DNA from: Hyphomicrobiales bacterium
GTDB taxonomy: Bacteria > Pseudomonadota > Alphaproteobacteria > Rhizobiales > Rhizobiaceae
Reading direction: 5' to 3'
Assembly (NCBI GenBank): GCA_900472675.1
Contig: UCJA01000020.1
Span: 525-64,252 of the forward strand
DNA: 63,728 bases
Under the pieces are notes generated by a model. That model searched no databases. It saw only the letters and a program-made list of their open reading frames with translations, and was not told the DNA's origin. Positions within the stretch are counted from its first letter, which is position 1; each line of letters opens with the position of its first letter. A program made the translations under genes and the position numbers. Below, piece by piece: positions 16,560 through 23,457 of the stretch.

Positions 16560-17252
16560 ATGAAGCCTCTGAGACCAACGAAGTGCTACCTTTGTGGCAA
16601 GCCGCTGCAGGGCGTCAAGGGGGTTGAGGATTATGACCACGTGCCGCCAAAGCAGCTCTTGGCGAAATCACTCCGTAAGCCTGAAAACCGGATCAAGCTT
16701 TGGACGCTGAGAGTTCATCGCGCCTGCAATAACTCGTACAGCGCTGACGAGGCTTATTTCACCCACCTGTTGATCCCCTTTGCGAAAGGTACGGTGGCGG
16801 GGGAAGCCGTGTGGCAAAAAGCGGTCCAGGATTACGCGGAGAAAAAAGCTAGGGACATTGTCCACCGCGTGCTCAACCAAGCCAAGCCTAGTGTCAACGG
16901 GGTCCTCCTACCTCGGGGGAAGGTCTGGCTGGATTACGAGTACGAGCGGATAGACCGGGTGGTCGGAAAGATTATTAGAGGACTAGTTTACCTAGAGCGG
17001 AAGGCCATCCTGTCGCTGCCAGCGAACATCAACGTTCGGATCACGCTCCCAGGGCAGAGCCCCCCTGATGACTTCATCTGGTTCATGACCAACGCACCAG
17101 GCGAAAGTGCAGGCGAACATCAGGGGGTGTTTGCTTATCGCTACTCAATGGTGGATGGGCTCCACTACTGGGCAATGCTGATCTGGGATCGTGTGATCAT
17201 CACAGCGTGTTTTGCGGAAACAACGTCCCTGTACGGGGAGGAAGACCGTTGA
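16560..17252 (+). CDS. HNH-endonuclease-like protein, probably acquired
   Basis: A 230-residue protein with an HNH-type zinc-finger nuclease pattern at its N terminus: CYLCGKPL, then DHVPPKQL, then HRACNNSY. The remaining 150 residues match nothing I recognise. Start is ATG 16560 with AGGA upstream; GTG 16557 is an alternative. Codon use is less GC-biased than the neighbours, the upstream 300 bases are gene-free and similarly AT-richer, and no partner gene is adjacent, all consistent with horizontal acquisition. A defence or mobile-element role is possible but unsupported. Confidence 0.6.
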   Translation: MKPLRPTKCYLCGKPLQGVKGVEDYDHVPPKQLLAKSLRKPENRIKLWTLRVHRACNNSYSADEAYFTHLLIPFAKGTVAGEAVWQKAVQDYAEKKARDIVHRVLNQAKPSVNGVLLPRGKVWLDYEYERIDRVVGKIIRGLVYLERKAILSLPANINVRITLPGQSPPDDFIWFMTNAPGESAGEHQGVFAYRYSMVDGLHYWAMLIWDRVIITACFAETTSLYGEEDR

Positions 17253-17401
17253 TACGGCCTTGCTCGTCACCTACGCCTCGACATGTTTAGCGGCTGCAAT
17301 CCTCCTCAGCCCCACCATTGTGCCGGTGTAATTGTTGTGAGTTTGCAGAACCTCCTGTCGAAATTCCGAAACCCCACCCCTCATATCCACCCCCTAACCG
17401 C

Positions 17402-17483
17402 AAAAAGGCGCTTCCGGTGAGGAAGCGCCAGTTGGGGAGGGTACTTTCAGGCTGCCGGTCGCGTGGGGGCATGCGACCGGCAT
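17402..17483 (-). ncRNA. Candidate EcfG-dependent small RNA, about 80 nt
   Basis: On the reverse strand an EcfG-type promoter (GGAAC-N16-TGTT, 17514 to 17490) points at a compact two-hairpin transcript. Hairpin 1 (17482-17453) has a 10-bp stem, TGCCGGTCGC with its complement, and a C-rich loop (ATGCCCCCACG). It is followed by an unpaired linker containing ACCCTCCCCAAC. Hairpin 2 (17429-17407) is a 9-bp stem, GGCGCTTCC with its complement, followed by five T, an intrinsic terminator. No open reading frame is present. C-rich single-stranded segments complementary to Shine-Dalgarno sequences are the hallmark of several rhizobial trans-acting small RNAs. Not assigned to a known family by me. Confidence 0.6.
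17407..17429 (-). terminator. Intrinsic terminator of the candidate small RNA
   Basis: A perfect 9-bp GC-rich stem with a 5-base loop, followed on the reverse strand by five T (17406-17402). No annotated reverse-strand gene ends nearby, which is one reason to propose a small transcript here. Confidence 0.75.
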
Positions 17484-17489
17484 CAAATC

Positions 17490-17514
17490 AACACGCATCG
17501 CATCTGTTGGTTCC
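17490..17514 (-). promoter_or_regulatory. EcfG-type promoter of the candidate small RNA
   Basis: On the reverse strand GGAAC (17514-17510), a 16-base spacer and TGTT (17493-17490). Transcription would begin near 17483, exactly at the foot of the first hairpin. Confidence 0.55.
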
Positions 17515-17667
17515 CGTCAAAACCCCACCGATCCCGCCTCTTTTTGCTCTTGCCGGGCGCGGTGGATTTGTCGGGTCCCCTGCTGTATATTAGGGGTTGA
17601 GAGCTTGGGAGGGTTCTCGTCTCGTGGGTGCCATCCGGCCATCCGCGCGATACTCAGGGAGGATATC

Positions 17668-18348
17668 ATGACCGACACTCTCGTGATGTTTCATGACCGC
17701 AGCGAGGCCGGGCGTTTTCTCGCCGCGGCGGTAGATTTGTCCGCGCTCGTGCGGCCGGTGCTGGTGGCGCTTTCGAACGAAGGCCTGTCGGTCGCGTTCG
17801 AAATGGCGCATCGCCTTGGCCTGCCGCTGGACTTCCTTCTGATCCAGCCGATCGCGGCACCCGGTGATCCGCATCATTCGATCGGCATGGTGGTGGACGG
17901 GCGCGAGCCGCGGCTGATCGTCGACGAACAGGCCGCGCGGCAGTTTCGCCCGCCGCCCGGTTATCTCGATTCCGAGCGGCACCACCAGCTTGCCGAACTC
18001 GACCGGCGGCATCGCCTGTATTTCGGCGAGGACGAGCCTGCTCACCACGATCACCAGGGACGCGATGTCATTCTGGTCGACGACGGGACGGCTTCGGTGG
18101 AGGCGCTGCGGGCAGCTGTGCAGGCGCTGCGGTCCATGCAGGTGGAGTCGATCCGGCTGGCGGTGCCCGTCGCGGGCCCGGACCTGTTCGATGCCGTGGC
18201 TACCGAGGTGACGACGGTGATCTGCCTCTCCTTGCCCGGCCGGCGGACAGATCCGGCCAGTGCCTATGCGGATTTCGATGCGACGAGCGACCAGGAGGCG
18301 GTTCGCCTGCTTCGCGATGCGCGCAAGCTCGAGCGGATGCTGCACTAA
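17668..18348 (+). CDS. Phosphoribosyltransferase-like protein
   Basis: A 226-residue protein whose strongest motif is DVILVDDGTASVEALRAA (about residues 132-149), a PRPP-binding loop of the type I phosphoribosyltransferase fold. The rest matches predicted phosphoribosyltransferases often found near stress genes. ATG 17668 has an excellent AGGGAGGA ribosome binding site. It may act on a nucleobase or, as suggested for similar proteins, in a stress role; the substrate is unknown. Convergent with the YbhP-like gene. Confidence 0.75.
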   Translation: MTDTLVMFHDRSEAGRFLAAAVDLSALVRPVLVALSNEGLSVAFEMAHRLGLPLDFLLIQPIAAPGDPHHSIGMVVDGREPRLIVDEQAARQFRPPPGYLDSERHHQLAELDRRHRLYFGEDEPAHHDHQGRDVILVDDGTASVEALRAAVQALRSMQVESIRLAVPVAGPDLFDAVATEVTTVICLSLPGRRTDPASAYADFDATSDQEAVRLLRDARKLERMLH

Positions 18349-18373
18349 AGCGTGTCGCGCAGGGTAGGGCCGC

Positions 18374-19126
18374 TCAGATCTCGACGGTCACCAGGAGCGG
18401 CAGGTGGTCGGAGGCGAGCCTTGCCAATGGCGTCGAGATCACCCTTGCGTCCACGACCTTGACCTCCGGCGATATGAAAATGTGGTCGAGCCGCAGCAGC
18501 GGGAAGCGCGAGGGGAAGGTGGCCCTTGCCCTCGCCACCGCCGCATGGGCATCGCGGTAGACCGAGGCTATCCGCTTGTAGGTGCGGGTTATGGGCGTCG
18601 CGTTCAGATCGCCGATCATGATCTGCGGCCGGCCAACCCAGTCGGGATTCGAGAGCCATTCCTTCCCCAGCAGTTCCTTCATCTGGGCGTTGCGATCCTT
18701 GCTTCTCAGGCCAAGATGGGTGTTGACGACCTGCACGGGCCGGGTGTCATGCGAAAGCTCGACCGCCAGCGCGCCGCGCTGTTCCCCATGCGATGGCAGC
18801 ATGCCCGCCTTCAGCAATCGTGTCGGATGGGGTGTAAGGATGGCGTCGCCATAGCGTTCCTCGGCCACGTTCAGCGCCGCGTGGAAGTGATAATCCATAT
18901 TCAGCAGGGAGGCGAGCACCTGGGCCTGGTCGATACCGCCGGTGCGGCTGCGGCCGATATCGAGTTCCTGCAGGCCGATCACGTCGGGTGCCGCTTCGGC
19001 AATGACGCCGGCCACGCGGTCAGGGTCCAGCTTGCGGTCTGTGCCGATGCAGGAGTGGACGTTGTAGCTCATGATTTTGAGGCGGCGGGGTGCGGCAGGG
19101 CTGCCTAAGGGTATGGCTTCGTTCAT
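18374..19126 (-). CDS. Endonuclease/exonuclease/phosphatase family protein (YbhP-like)
   Basis: A 250-residue protein of the DNase I-like metallohydrolase fold: IMSYNVHSC, VIGLQELDIGR, VVNTHLGL, MIGDLNATP and SDHLPLLV give the metal and catalytic residues in order. With the next two genes it reproduces the E. coli ybhP-ybhN-clsB grouping, a membrane-lipid module. The start is set by its promoter: ATG 19126 sits 8 bases after the TGTT -10 element, which would make the mRNA leaderless; ATG 19072 is the alternative. Confidence 0.8.
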   Translation of the reverse strand: MNEAIPLGSPAAPRRLKIMSYNVHSCIGTDRKLDPDRVAGVIAEAAPDVIGLQELDIGRSRTGGIDQAQVLASLLNMDYHFHAALNVAEERYGDAILTPHPTRLLKAGMLPSHGEQRGALAVELSHDTRPVQVVNTHLGLRSKDRNAQMKELLGKEWLSNPDWVGRPQIMIGDLNATPITRTYKRIASVYRDAHAAVARARATFPSRFPLLRLDHIFISPEVKVVDARVISTPLARLASDHLPLLVTVEI

Positions 19127-19132
19127 TCGCGG

Positions 19133-19159
19133 GGAACACGTTCCGTCGGTTTTCGTTCC
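19133..19159. promoter_or_regulatory. Interleaved divergent EcfG-type promoters (ybhP-like / ybhN-like)
   Basis: Forward: GGAAC 19133-19137, N16, CGTT 19154-19157, 25 bases before the ybhN-like ATG. Reverse: GGAAC 19159-19155, N16, TGTT 19138-19135, 8 bases before the ybhP-like ATG. Each promoter's -35 overlaps the other's -10, so the two cannot be occupied at once. Confidence 0.7.
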
Positions 19160-19182
19160 CATTCCAGCAGACGAGGGGCAGC

Positions 19183-20130
19183 ATGACAATGGCGAACTGG
19201 CGGACCATCCTGAAGATCCTGATCCTTGTCGCCGTCTGCCTCGCAGCGGTTCTGGTGTACCGCAGCCTCAGCCGCTACAGCTTTGATGAGATCGAGGAAT
19301 CCGTGCTGTCGATCTCGCGCTATCGCCTCGCCGGCGCATTCTTCTTCGTCATGCTTTCGTATTTCTGCCTCAGCCTCTTCGATACCATGGGGGTGCGCTA
19401 TGCGGGGCGGCCGCTGCCCTATCACCAGACGGCGCTCGCCTCCTTCACCGCGCTTTCCATCGGCCATAACGTCGGCATGGCTGCGCTCAGCAGCGGTGCG
19501 GTGCGCTACCGATTCTATGCCCGCTGGGGCCTGACGCCGGAACAAGTGGGCAAGGTCATCGTGTTTTGCGGCGTCACGGTCGCGCTCGGTCTTCTGACGC
19601 TGGCGGGCCTCGCGCTGCTGGTCGATACGCGTGCCGGTCAGGACCTTCTAGGCTTCGACCGGACTGCCCGGACTCTTCTGGGTCTCACCTGCCTTGGCAT
19701 TCCTTTGGTCTACATGGTGCTCTGCGCGCTGGTGCGGCGGCCGCTGCGGATCCGGTCCTGGCGCTTCGAGCTGCCGTCGCTGCAGCTCGCCGTCGGCCAG
19801 ATCGTGGTGGGCGGGCTCAACTTCGCCTGCGTCGCCGCCTGTATCCACCAGCTGCTCGCCGCCTTCGGCGATGTCGCCTATCTGGAGGTCGCGACCGCCT
19901 ATGTGACGGCCAATATGGCCGCGCTCATCAGCCACGTGCCGGGCGGGCTAGGCGTACTGGAAGCGACGATCCTCGGAATTCTTCCCGGCACGGCTGCGAT
20001 CGGCGCGCTGGTCGCCTTCCGCTGCCTCTATTTCTTCGTGCCGCTCAGCATCGGCCTCCCGACCCTGTTGATCGCGGAGGCTTATTACCGGCGGCGCGGC
20101 ATCCGCCTGTCAGGACAGGCGGCGGGATGA
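19183..20130 (+). CDS. Lysylphosphatidylglycerol-synthase-type membrane protein (YbhN/UPF0104)
   Basis: A 315-residue inner-membrane protein with about seven or eight hydrophobic helices and no soluble aminoacyl-transferase domain. It matches the YbhN/UPF0104 membrane family: ALSIGHNVGMAALSSGAVRYR and AALISHVPGGLGVLEATIL are the conserved blocks. The family is related to the flippase part of MprF and is linked with phospholipid transport. ATG 19183 has GAGGGG upstream. It overlaps the PLD-like gene by 21 bases, tail to tail. An EcfG-type promoter lies just upstream. Confidence 0.85.
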   Translation: MTMANWRTILKILILVAVCLAAVLVYRSLSRYSFDEIEESVLSISRYRLAGAFFFVMLSYFCLSLFDTMGVRYAGRPLPYHQTALASFTALSIGHNVGMAALSSGAVRYRFYARWGLTPEQVGKVIVFCGVTVALGLLTLAGLALLVDTRAGQDLLGFDRTARTLLGLTCLGIPLVYMVLCALVRRPLRIRSWRFELPSLQLAVGQIVVGGLNFACVAACIHQLLAAFGDVAYLEVATAYVTANMAALISHVPGGLGVLEATILGILPGTAAIGALVAFRCLYFFVPLSIGLPTLLIAEAYYRRRGIRLSGQAAG

Positions 20131-21627
20131 CAGGCGGCCGGCGGTCTTGCGGACCCAGGCATTGATTTCCGGAATCGGCCAGAAGGGCTGCTTGGGGTCG
20201 ACCAGGCCGGTGCCAATCAGCGAGCCCGTTTCGCCCTTGTTCGGATCGATGTCGAAGGGCCGCAGGCCGCGGGGGCGGGTGTTCAGCTGGTCGACGGCCG
20301 CAATCAGCGAGCCGGTTTCCTCAACCAGACGCGCCACTTCGGCCGGGCTGGTATCGAGATGTTCCGCCAGCAGCTCGTCGCGCAAGGCGGTGATGGAGGC
20401 TCGTGCTACCGGATCGCTGCTTTCCACGGCGATGTCGCATTCCGTGTCGAGGCCTTCCGAGCGATTGTTGAGATTGGACGAGCCGACGCGCACGAAGCGG
20501 TCATCGACGACGATCAGCTTGGAATGCACGATGATTTCGCGCTCGCCACCCTTGCCATCCGGCGTCACGGCAAAGAAGACGCGCAGCCGTCCGTAGCGGT
20601 CGGCCCGCTGCAACCGGCGGATCAGGCGGTTGCGGTTGCCGCCCATGGTGACGCGTTCAAGGAAGCCGTGCGACTCGCAGGTGACGATCACCACGATCTC
20701 GGGACCGGTGGCGGAACGCAGCTGTTTGGCAAGCGTCCGGCCGACACCGAAGGAGGCGAAATACTGGGTCTCGATATAAAGATGCTTCCGTGCCGACTTC
20801 AGCGCATCCTGGGTGAGCTTTATAGCTTCGCGGTGACCGCGCAGGCCTTTCCACTTCCAGGGTTCGGTCAGCGCAATGCCGGCGTTGCAATCGACCAGGG
20901 TCGGGGTCAGGCCGACAGGCCAGGGGGCGGGCGTGTCGACCTTGGTCTCGGGCACCGTCTCCTTGGTCGCCTTTTGCCAGCGTCGCCTCGCCACGCCGCC
21001 GATCAGGCCGGCAATGCCGCCGGTCACCAGCGTCTGCATGTCGTGCACGGGGCCATAAGGCGTGCCGTCGGGGGAGACGCGCACGGGATTGTCGATCGCG
21101 TGGTTGCGGTCGTCCCAGCGGCGGGCGGTCAGATCGATGCCACCGACAAAGGCGGTCTGGTCGTCGATCGAGACGATCTTTTGGTGGTGGCTGCCGCGCA
21201 AGGGATGGCGGAAATCGAAGCGAAGATGAATGCGCGGATGATCGCTCCATTCCATCTTGCCGAACATCTTGAAGCTCTTGCCGGAATAGATCGGCCCCAT
21301 GCCCCAGACGAGGATGCGAAGCTCAAGTTCAGGATTGGCTTCGACAATGCTGCGCAGAAGGTCGCCCAGAAGCGGGCTTTCCGGATCACGCGGCTTCAGG
21401 CGGATGTTGGGGTTGAAGTCCCAGCCGACAATGAAGATCGAGCGGCGCGCCTGCGGCAGGATTTCCGCCAGGCGCAGGAAATACTCCTCGCCATCGATCA
21501 GAAAGGACAGGCGTTCTGCCCTGGCAGACCGCCAAAGGTTGCGGCCCGGCTTTAGGATCACGTCGCGCACGTCATGGTCAGGGCTACCCTCAAATGAGGC
21601 CCGATTGGAATAACTCGTCACGTCCAC
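20110..21627 (-). CDS. Phospholipase D-like / cardiolipin-synthase-type protein
   Basis: A 505-residue PLD-superfamily protein with two HKD motifs: SHHQKIVSIDDQTAFVGGID (about residues 145-164) and VHSKLIVVDDRFVRVGSSNLNN (about 375). It resembles ClsB/YbhO-type enzymes, which make cardiolipin or exchange phospholipid head groups. No clear signal or transmembrane N terminus, so probably membrane-associated from the cytoplasm. GTG 21627 is the apparent start, with GTG 21621 possible. An EcfG-type promoter precedes it, giving this lipid module stress control on all three genes. Confidence 0.85.
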   Translation of the reverse strand: MDVTSYSNRASFEGSPDHDVRDVILKPGRNLWRSARAERLSFLIDGEEYFLRLAEILPQARRSIFIVGWDFNPNIRLKPRDPESPLLGDLLRSIVEANPELELRILVWGMGPIYSGKSFKMFGKMEWSDHPRIHLRFDFRHPLRGSHHQKIVSIDDQTAFVGGIDLTARRWDDRNHAIDNPVRVSPDGTPYGPVHDMQTLVTGGIAGLIGGVARRRWQKATKETVPETKVDTPAPWPVGLTPTLVDCNAGIALTEPWKWKGLRGHREAIKLTQDALKSARKHLYIETQYFASFGVGRTLAKQLRSATGPEIVVIVTCESHGFLERVTMGGNRNRLIRRLQRADRYGRLRVFFAVTPDGKGGEREIIVHSKLIVVDDRFVRVGSSNLNNRSEGLDTECDIAVESSDPVARASITALRDELLAEHLDTSPAEVARLVEETGSLIAAVDQLNTRPRGLRPFDIDPNKGETGSLIGTGLVDPKQPFWPIPEINAWVRKTAGRLSSRRLS

Positions 21628-21656
21628 CTAACACCCCTGATCTTTTGGTGCAGGTG

Positions 21657-21682
21657 AACGTACAGCTCCAAATTTTTGTTCC
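21657..21682 (-). promoter_or_regulatory. EcfG-type promoter of the PLD-like gene
   Basis: Reverse-strand GGAAC (21682-21678), 17-base spacer, CGTT (21660-21657), 29 bases upstream of the start. A full match to the consensus. Confidence 0.7.
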
Positions 21683-21702
21683 AAAGTGATGGAACCGGAC
21701 GG

Positions 21703-21915
21703 CTACAGGGAAGACGGGTGGTTGACGTGACCAACGGGGGACTGGAAGGCAAGGCCTTCCTGTTCTTCGTGAAATACGCGGACGGCGCCCACAAGAAGCA
21801 TCAGTATGGCTGTCGTGGCAACCAGAAGCTTCCAAAGTCCGGGACTGACTGGCGCCTCCTGTCTGCACTGGGCGTCCTGGTGGTAGGATGCCTGCAGATG
21901 GGTCGGGATAGCCAT
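21703..21915 (-). CDS. Small single-span membrane protein, unknown
   Basis: A 70-residue protein with one clear membrane helix (LLVATTAILMLLVGAV, about residues 30-45) flanked by polar ends. ATG 21915 is preceded by GAGGT at a 5-base spacing. I do not recognise the family and see no EcfG-like site in front of it. Confidence 0.5.
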   Translation of the reverse strand: MAIPTHLQASYHQDAQCRQEAPVSPGLWKLLVATTAILMLLVGAVRVFHEEQEGLAFQSPVGHVNHPSSL

Positions 21916-22070
21916 GCTTACCTCATCGATCTGTCACATATGCCGGATCTGTGCCGTCCGTTAACAAGGACCAGCGCTGCGGCGGCGTTTCGTTAACCGA
22001 TCCTGCGCCTTCGGGTCAACCCGAGTCCATGTGGCTTGAGGTCGCGGCAGCCATGCGCGTCGTGCAAAGG

Positions 22071-22292
22071 TCAGGGCTTTGCAGGTGGCTCGGAGCTCGT
22101 GGACGCCTGGGTGCGCGGGTCGGCCGGGCCGGCTGGCAGCGTGTTTTCCGTACCGGCGCGATCGGGCGGAGTGGTGGACGCGGTCGAGGGCGAGTTCTGC
22201 ATGGCACCGCCGAGGAAATAGCCGGCGACGGCCACCACCACCGCGATGATCGCTGCGCCTGCGATGACCTTGCCCTGGCTGCTGTTCGTCAT
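22071..22292 (-). CDS. Small N-terminally anchored protein, unknown
   Basis: A 73-residue protein: a short polar start, one helix (VIAGAAIIAVVVAVAGYFLG, about residues 9-28), then a Pro/Thr/Ser-rich tail probably in the periplasm. An EcfG-like site lies 38 bases upstream. No family recognised. Confidence 0.55.
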   Translation of the reverse strand: MTNSSQGKVIAGAAIIAVVVAVAGYFLGGAMQNSPSTASTTPPDRAGTENTLPAGPADPRTQASTSSEPPAKP

Positions 22293-22330
22293 GGATCGGC
22301 CTCATGTCTGTTTCATCGTATGACCGATCT

Positions 22331-22355
22331 AACCGGGCGCTCACGCAAATGTTCC
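22331..22355 (-). promoter_or_regulatory. EcfG-like promoter, GGAAC-N16-GGTT
   Basis: Reverse strand, GGAAC 22355-22351 and GGTT 22334-22331. It lies back to back with the forward promoter at 22363, separated by 7 bases. Confidence 0.5.
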
Positions 22356-22362
22356 CGGCCCC

Positions 22363-22387
22363 GGAACCACACATAAGCTGCCGTGTT
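22363..22387 (+). promoter_or_regulatory. EcfG-like promoter of the DUF892 gene, GGAAC-N16-TGTT
   Basis: GGAAC 22363-22367, TGTT 22384-22387, 35 bases before the DUF892 start. Confidence 0.5.
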
Positions 22388-22422
22388 GATCAGCGGCATC
22401 ATCACTGGAGAGGACAGCGAGA

Positions 22423-22929
22423 ATGACCCATGCGCGAGACAATTTCATCGCCTGGCTCCGCAATGCGCATTCCATGGAGGAGCAGGCGATCACCATGATG
22501 ACCGCCCAGGCGCGGCGCATCGAAAACTATCCGGATCTGAAAGAGAGGATCCTGCTGCATCTGGAGGAGACGCGCGCCCAGTCGGAAACGCTGACGCGGC
22601 TGCTGGCGCAGTTCACCGGCGGCACGTCCACCTTCAAGGATATGGCGGCCAAGCTTGCGGGCACGGCGCAGGGCGTCAGCGGCATGTTGACCAGCGATGC
22701 GGTCATCAAGGGGACGATCGGCTCCTACGCCTTCGAGCACATGGAGATCGCCACCTATACCGTGCTGATCGCCGCCGCCGACGAACTCGGTGAAGAGGAG
22801 ATCAAGGCGTCGCTCGAGGCGATCCTCGCCGAAGAAGTCGCCATGGCCGAATGGCTGGAAAAGCATCTGGACGATATCACCCGGATCTTCCTGATGCGCG
22901 ACGAACGGGATCTGCTCGCCAAGCGCTGA
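22423..22929 (+). CDS. DUF892 (YciF-like) ferritin-fold stress protein
   Basis: A 168-residue all-helical protein. SMEEQAITMM, EETRAQSETLTRLL, FEHMEIATYTVLIAAAD and EEVAMAEWLEKHLDD carry the repeated Glu/His pattern of ferritin-like DUF892 proteins, which form dimers with a possible di-metal site and are induced by general stress. Clear ribosome binding site. A second DUF892 protein is encoded at 39710, also behind an EcfG-type promoter. Confidence 0.8.
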   Translation: MTHARDNFIAWLRNAHSMEEQAITMMTAQARRIENYPDLKERILLHLEETRAQSETLTRLLAQFTGGTSTFKDMAAKLAGTAQGVSGMLTSDAVIKGTIGSYAFEHMEIATYTVLIAAADELGEEEIKASLEAILAEEVAMAEWLEKHLDDITRIFLMRDERDLLAKR

Positions 22930-23035
22930 CTCGGGCTCGGCTTATAGAACGCTGAGGCATGGATGTGGGGAAAGGGGCGGGGGAGTTCTCTTGTCAGCGG
23001 GATGGCAATATTTGCCAGAGCCCTCGGACGAATAA

Positions 23036-23057
23036 ACGGACCCTTGCTCGGGTCCGT
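23036..23057 (-). terminator. Hairpin after the small gene at 23066
   Basis: ACGGACCC paired with GGGTCCGT around a 6-base loop, 9 bases downstream of the stop of the reverse-strand gene and followed on that strand by TTTATT. Confidence 0.65.
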
Positions 23058-23065
23058 AAGCCTTA

Positions 23066-23284
23066 TCAGTTGCGCTGGAACATCAATGTGTCCAGTCGCG
23101 ACTGAAGATCAGTCTCGCTGCGGACGCCCTGCTGGTAGAGGACGATGATATTGGCCGCCAGATCCGTTGCCGCCGGCGTATTGCCGGGCATGCCGCGTTC
23201 TGTCCGCAGGTGGTCGTAGATGCGCTGTAGAAACGCAAGATCGCTCGGTTCGAGCGCGGTCGTGTTTAGGCCTGCGGGATGCAT
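23066..23284 (-). CDS. Small conserved-looking protein, unknown
   Basis: A 72-residue soluble protein from ATG 23284, which follows GGAGG by 6 bases (a TTG two codons upstream is less likely). The sequence LQRIYDHLRTERG and IIVLYQQGVRSETDLQSRL suggests short amphipathic helices. Its own terminator and strong ribosome binding site support a real gene. No family recognised. Confidence 0.65.
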   Translation of the reverse strand: MHPAGLNTTALEPSDLAFLQRIYDHLRTERGMPGNTPAATDLAANIIVLYQQGVRSETDLQSRLDTLMFQRN

Positions 23285-23457
23285 GATCAACCTCCGCTAG
23301 GGGGCGAAAGCACAGTTAAGTCTCCCAGTCGCGAGCGCCCTTGTCCATCCGCTTGCGATGTCGCCAAGGTACCATTTCCCCCCGTCTGTGCAAGGGATGC
23401 GACCATTACAAAGCCGTAAGGCTCTGGCCCGTCAGGCCTCACATCCCCGTGAAGTTA

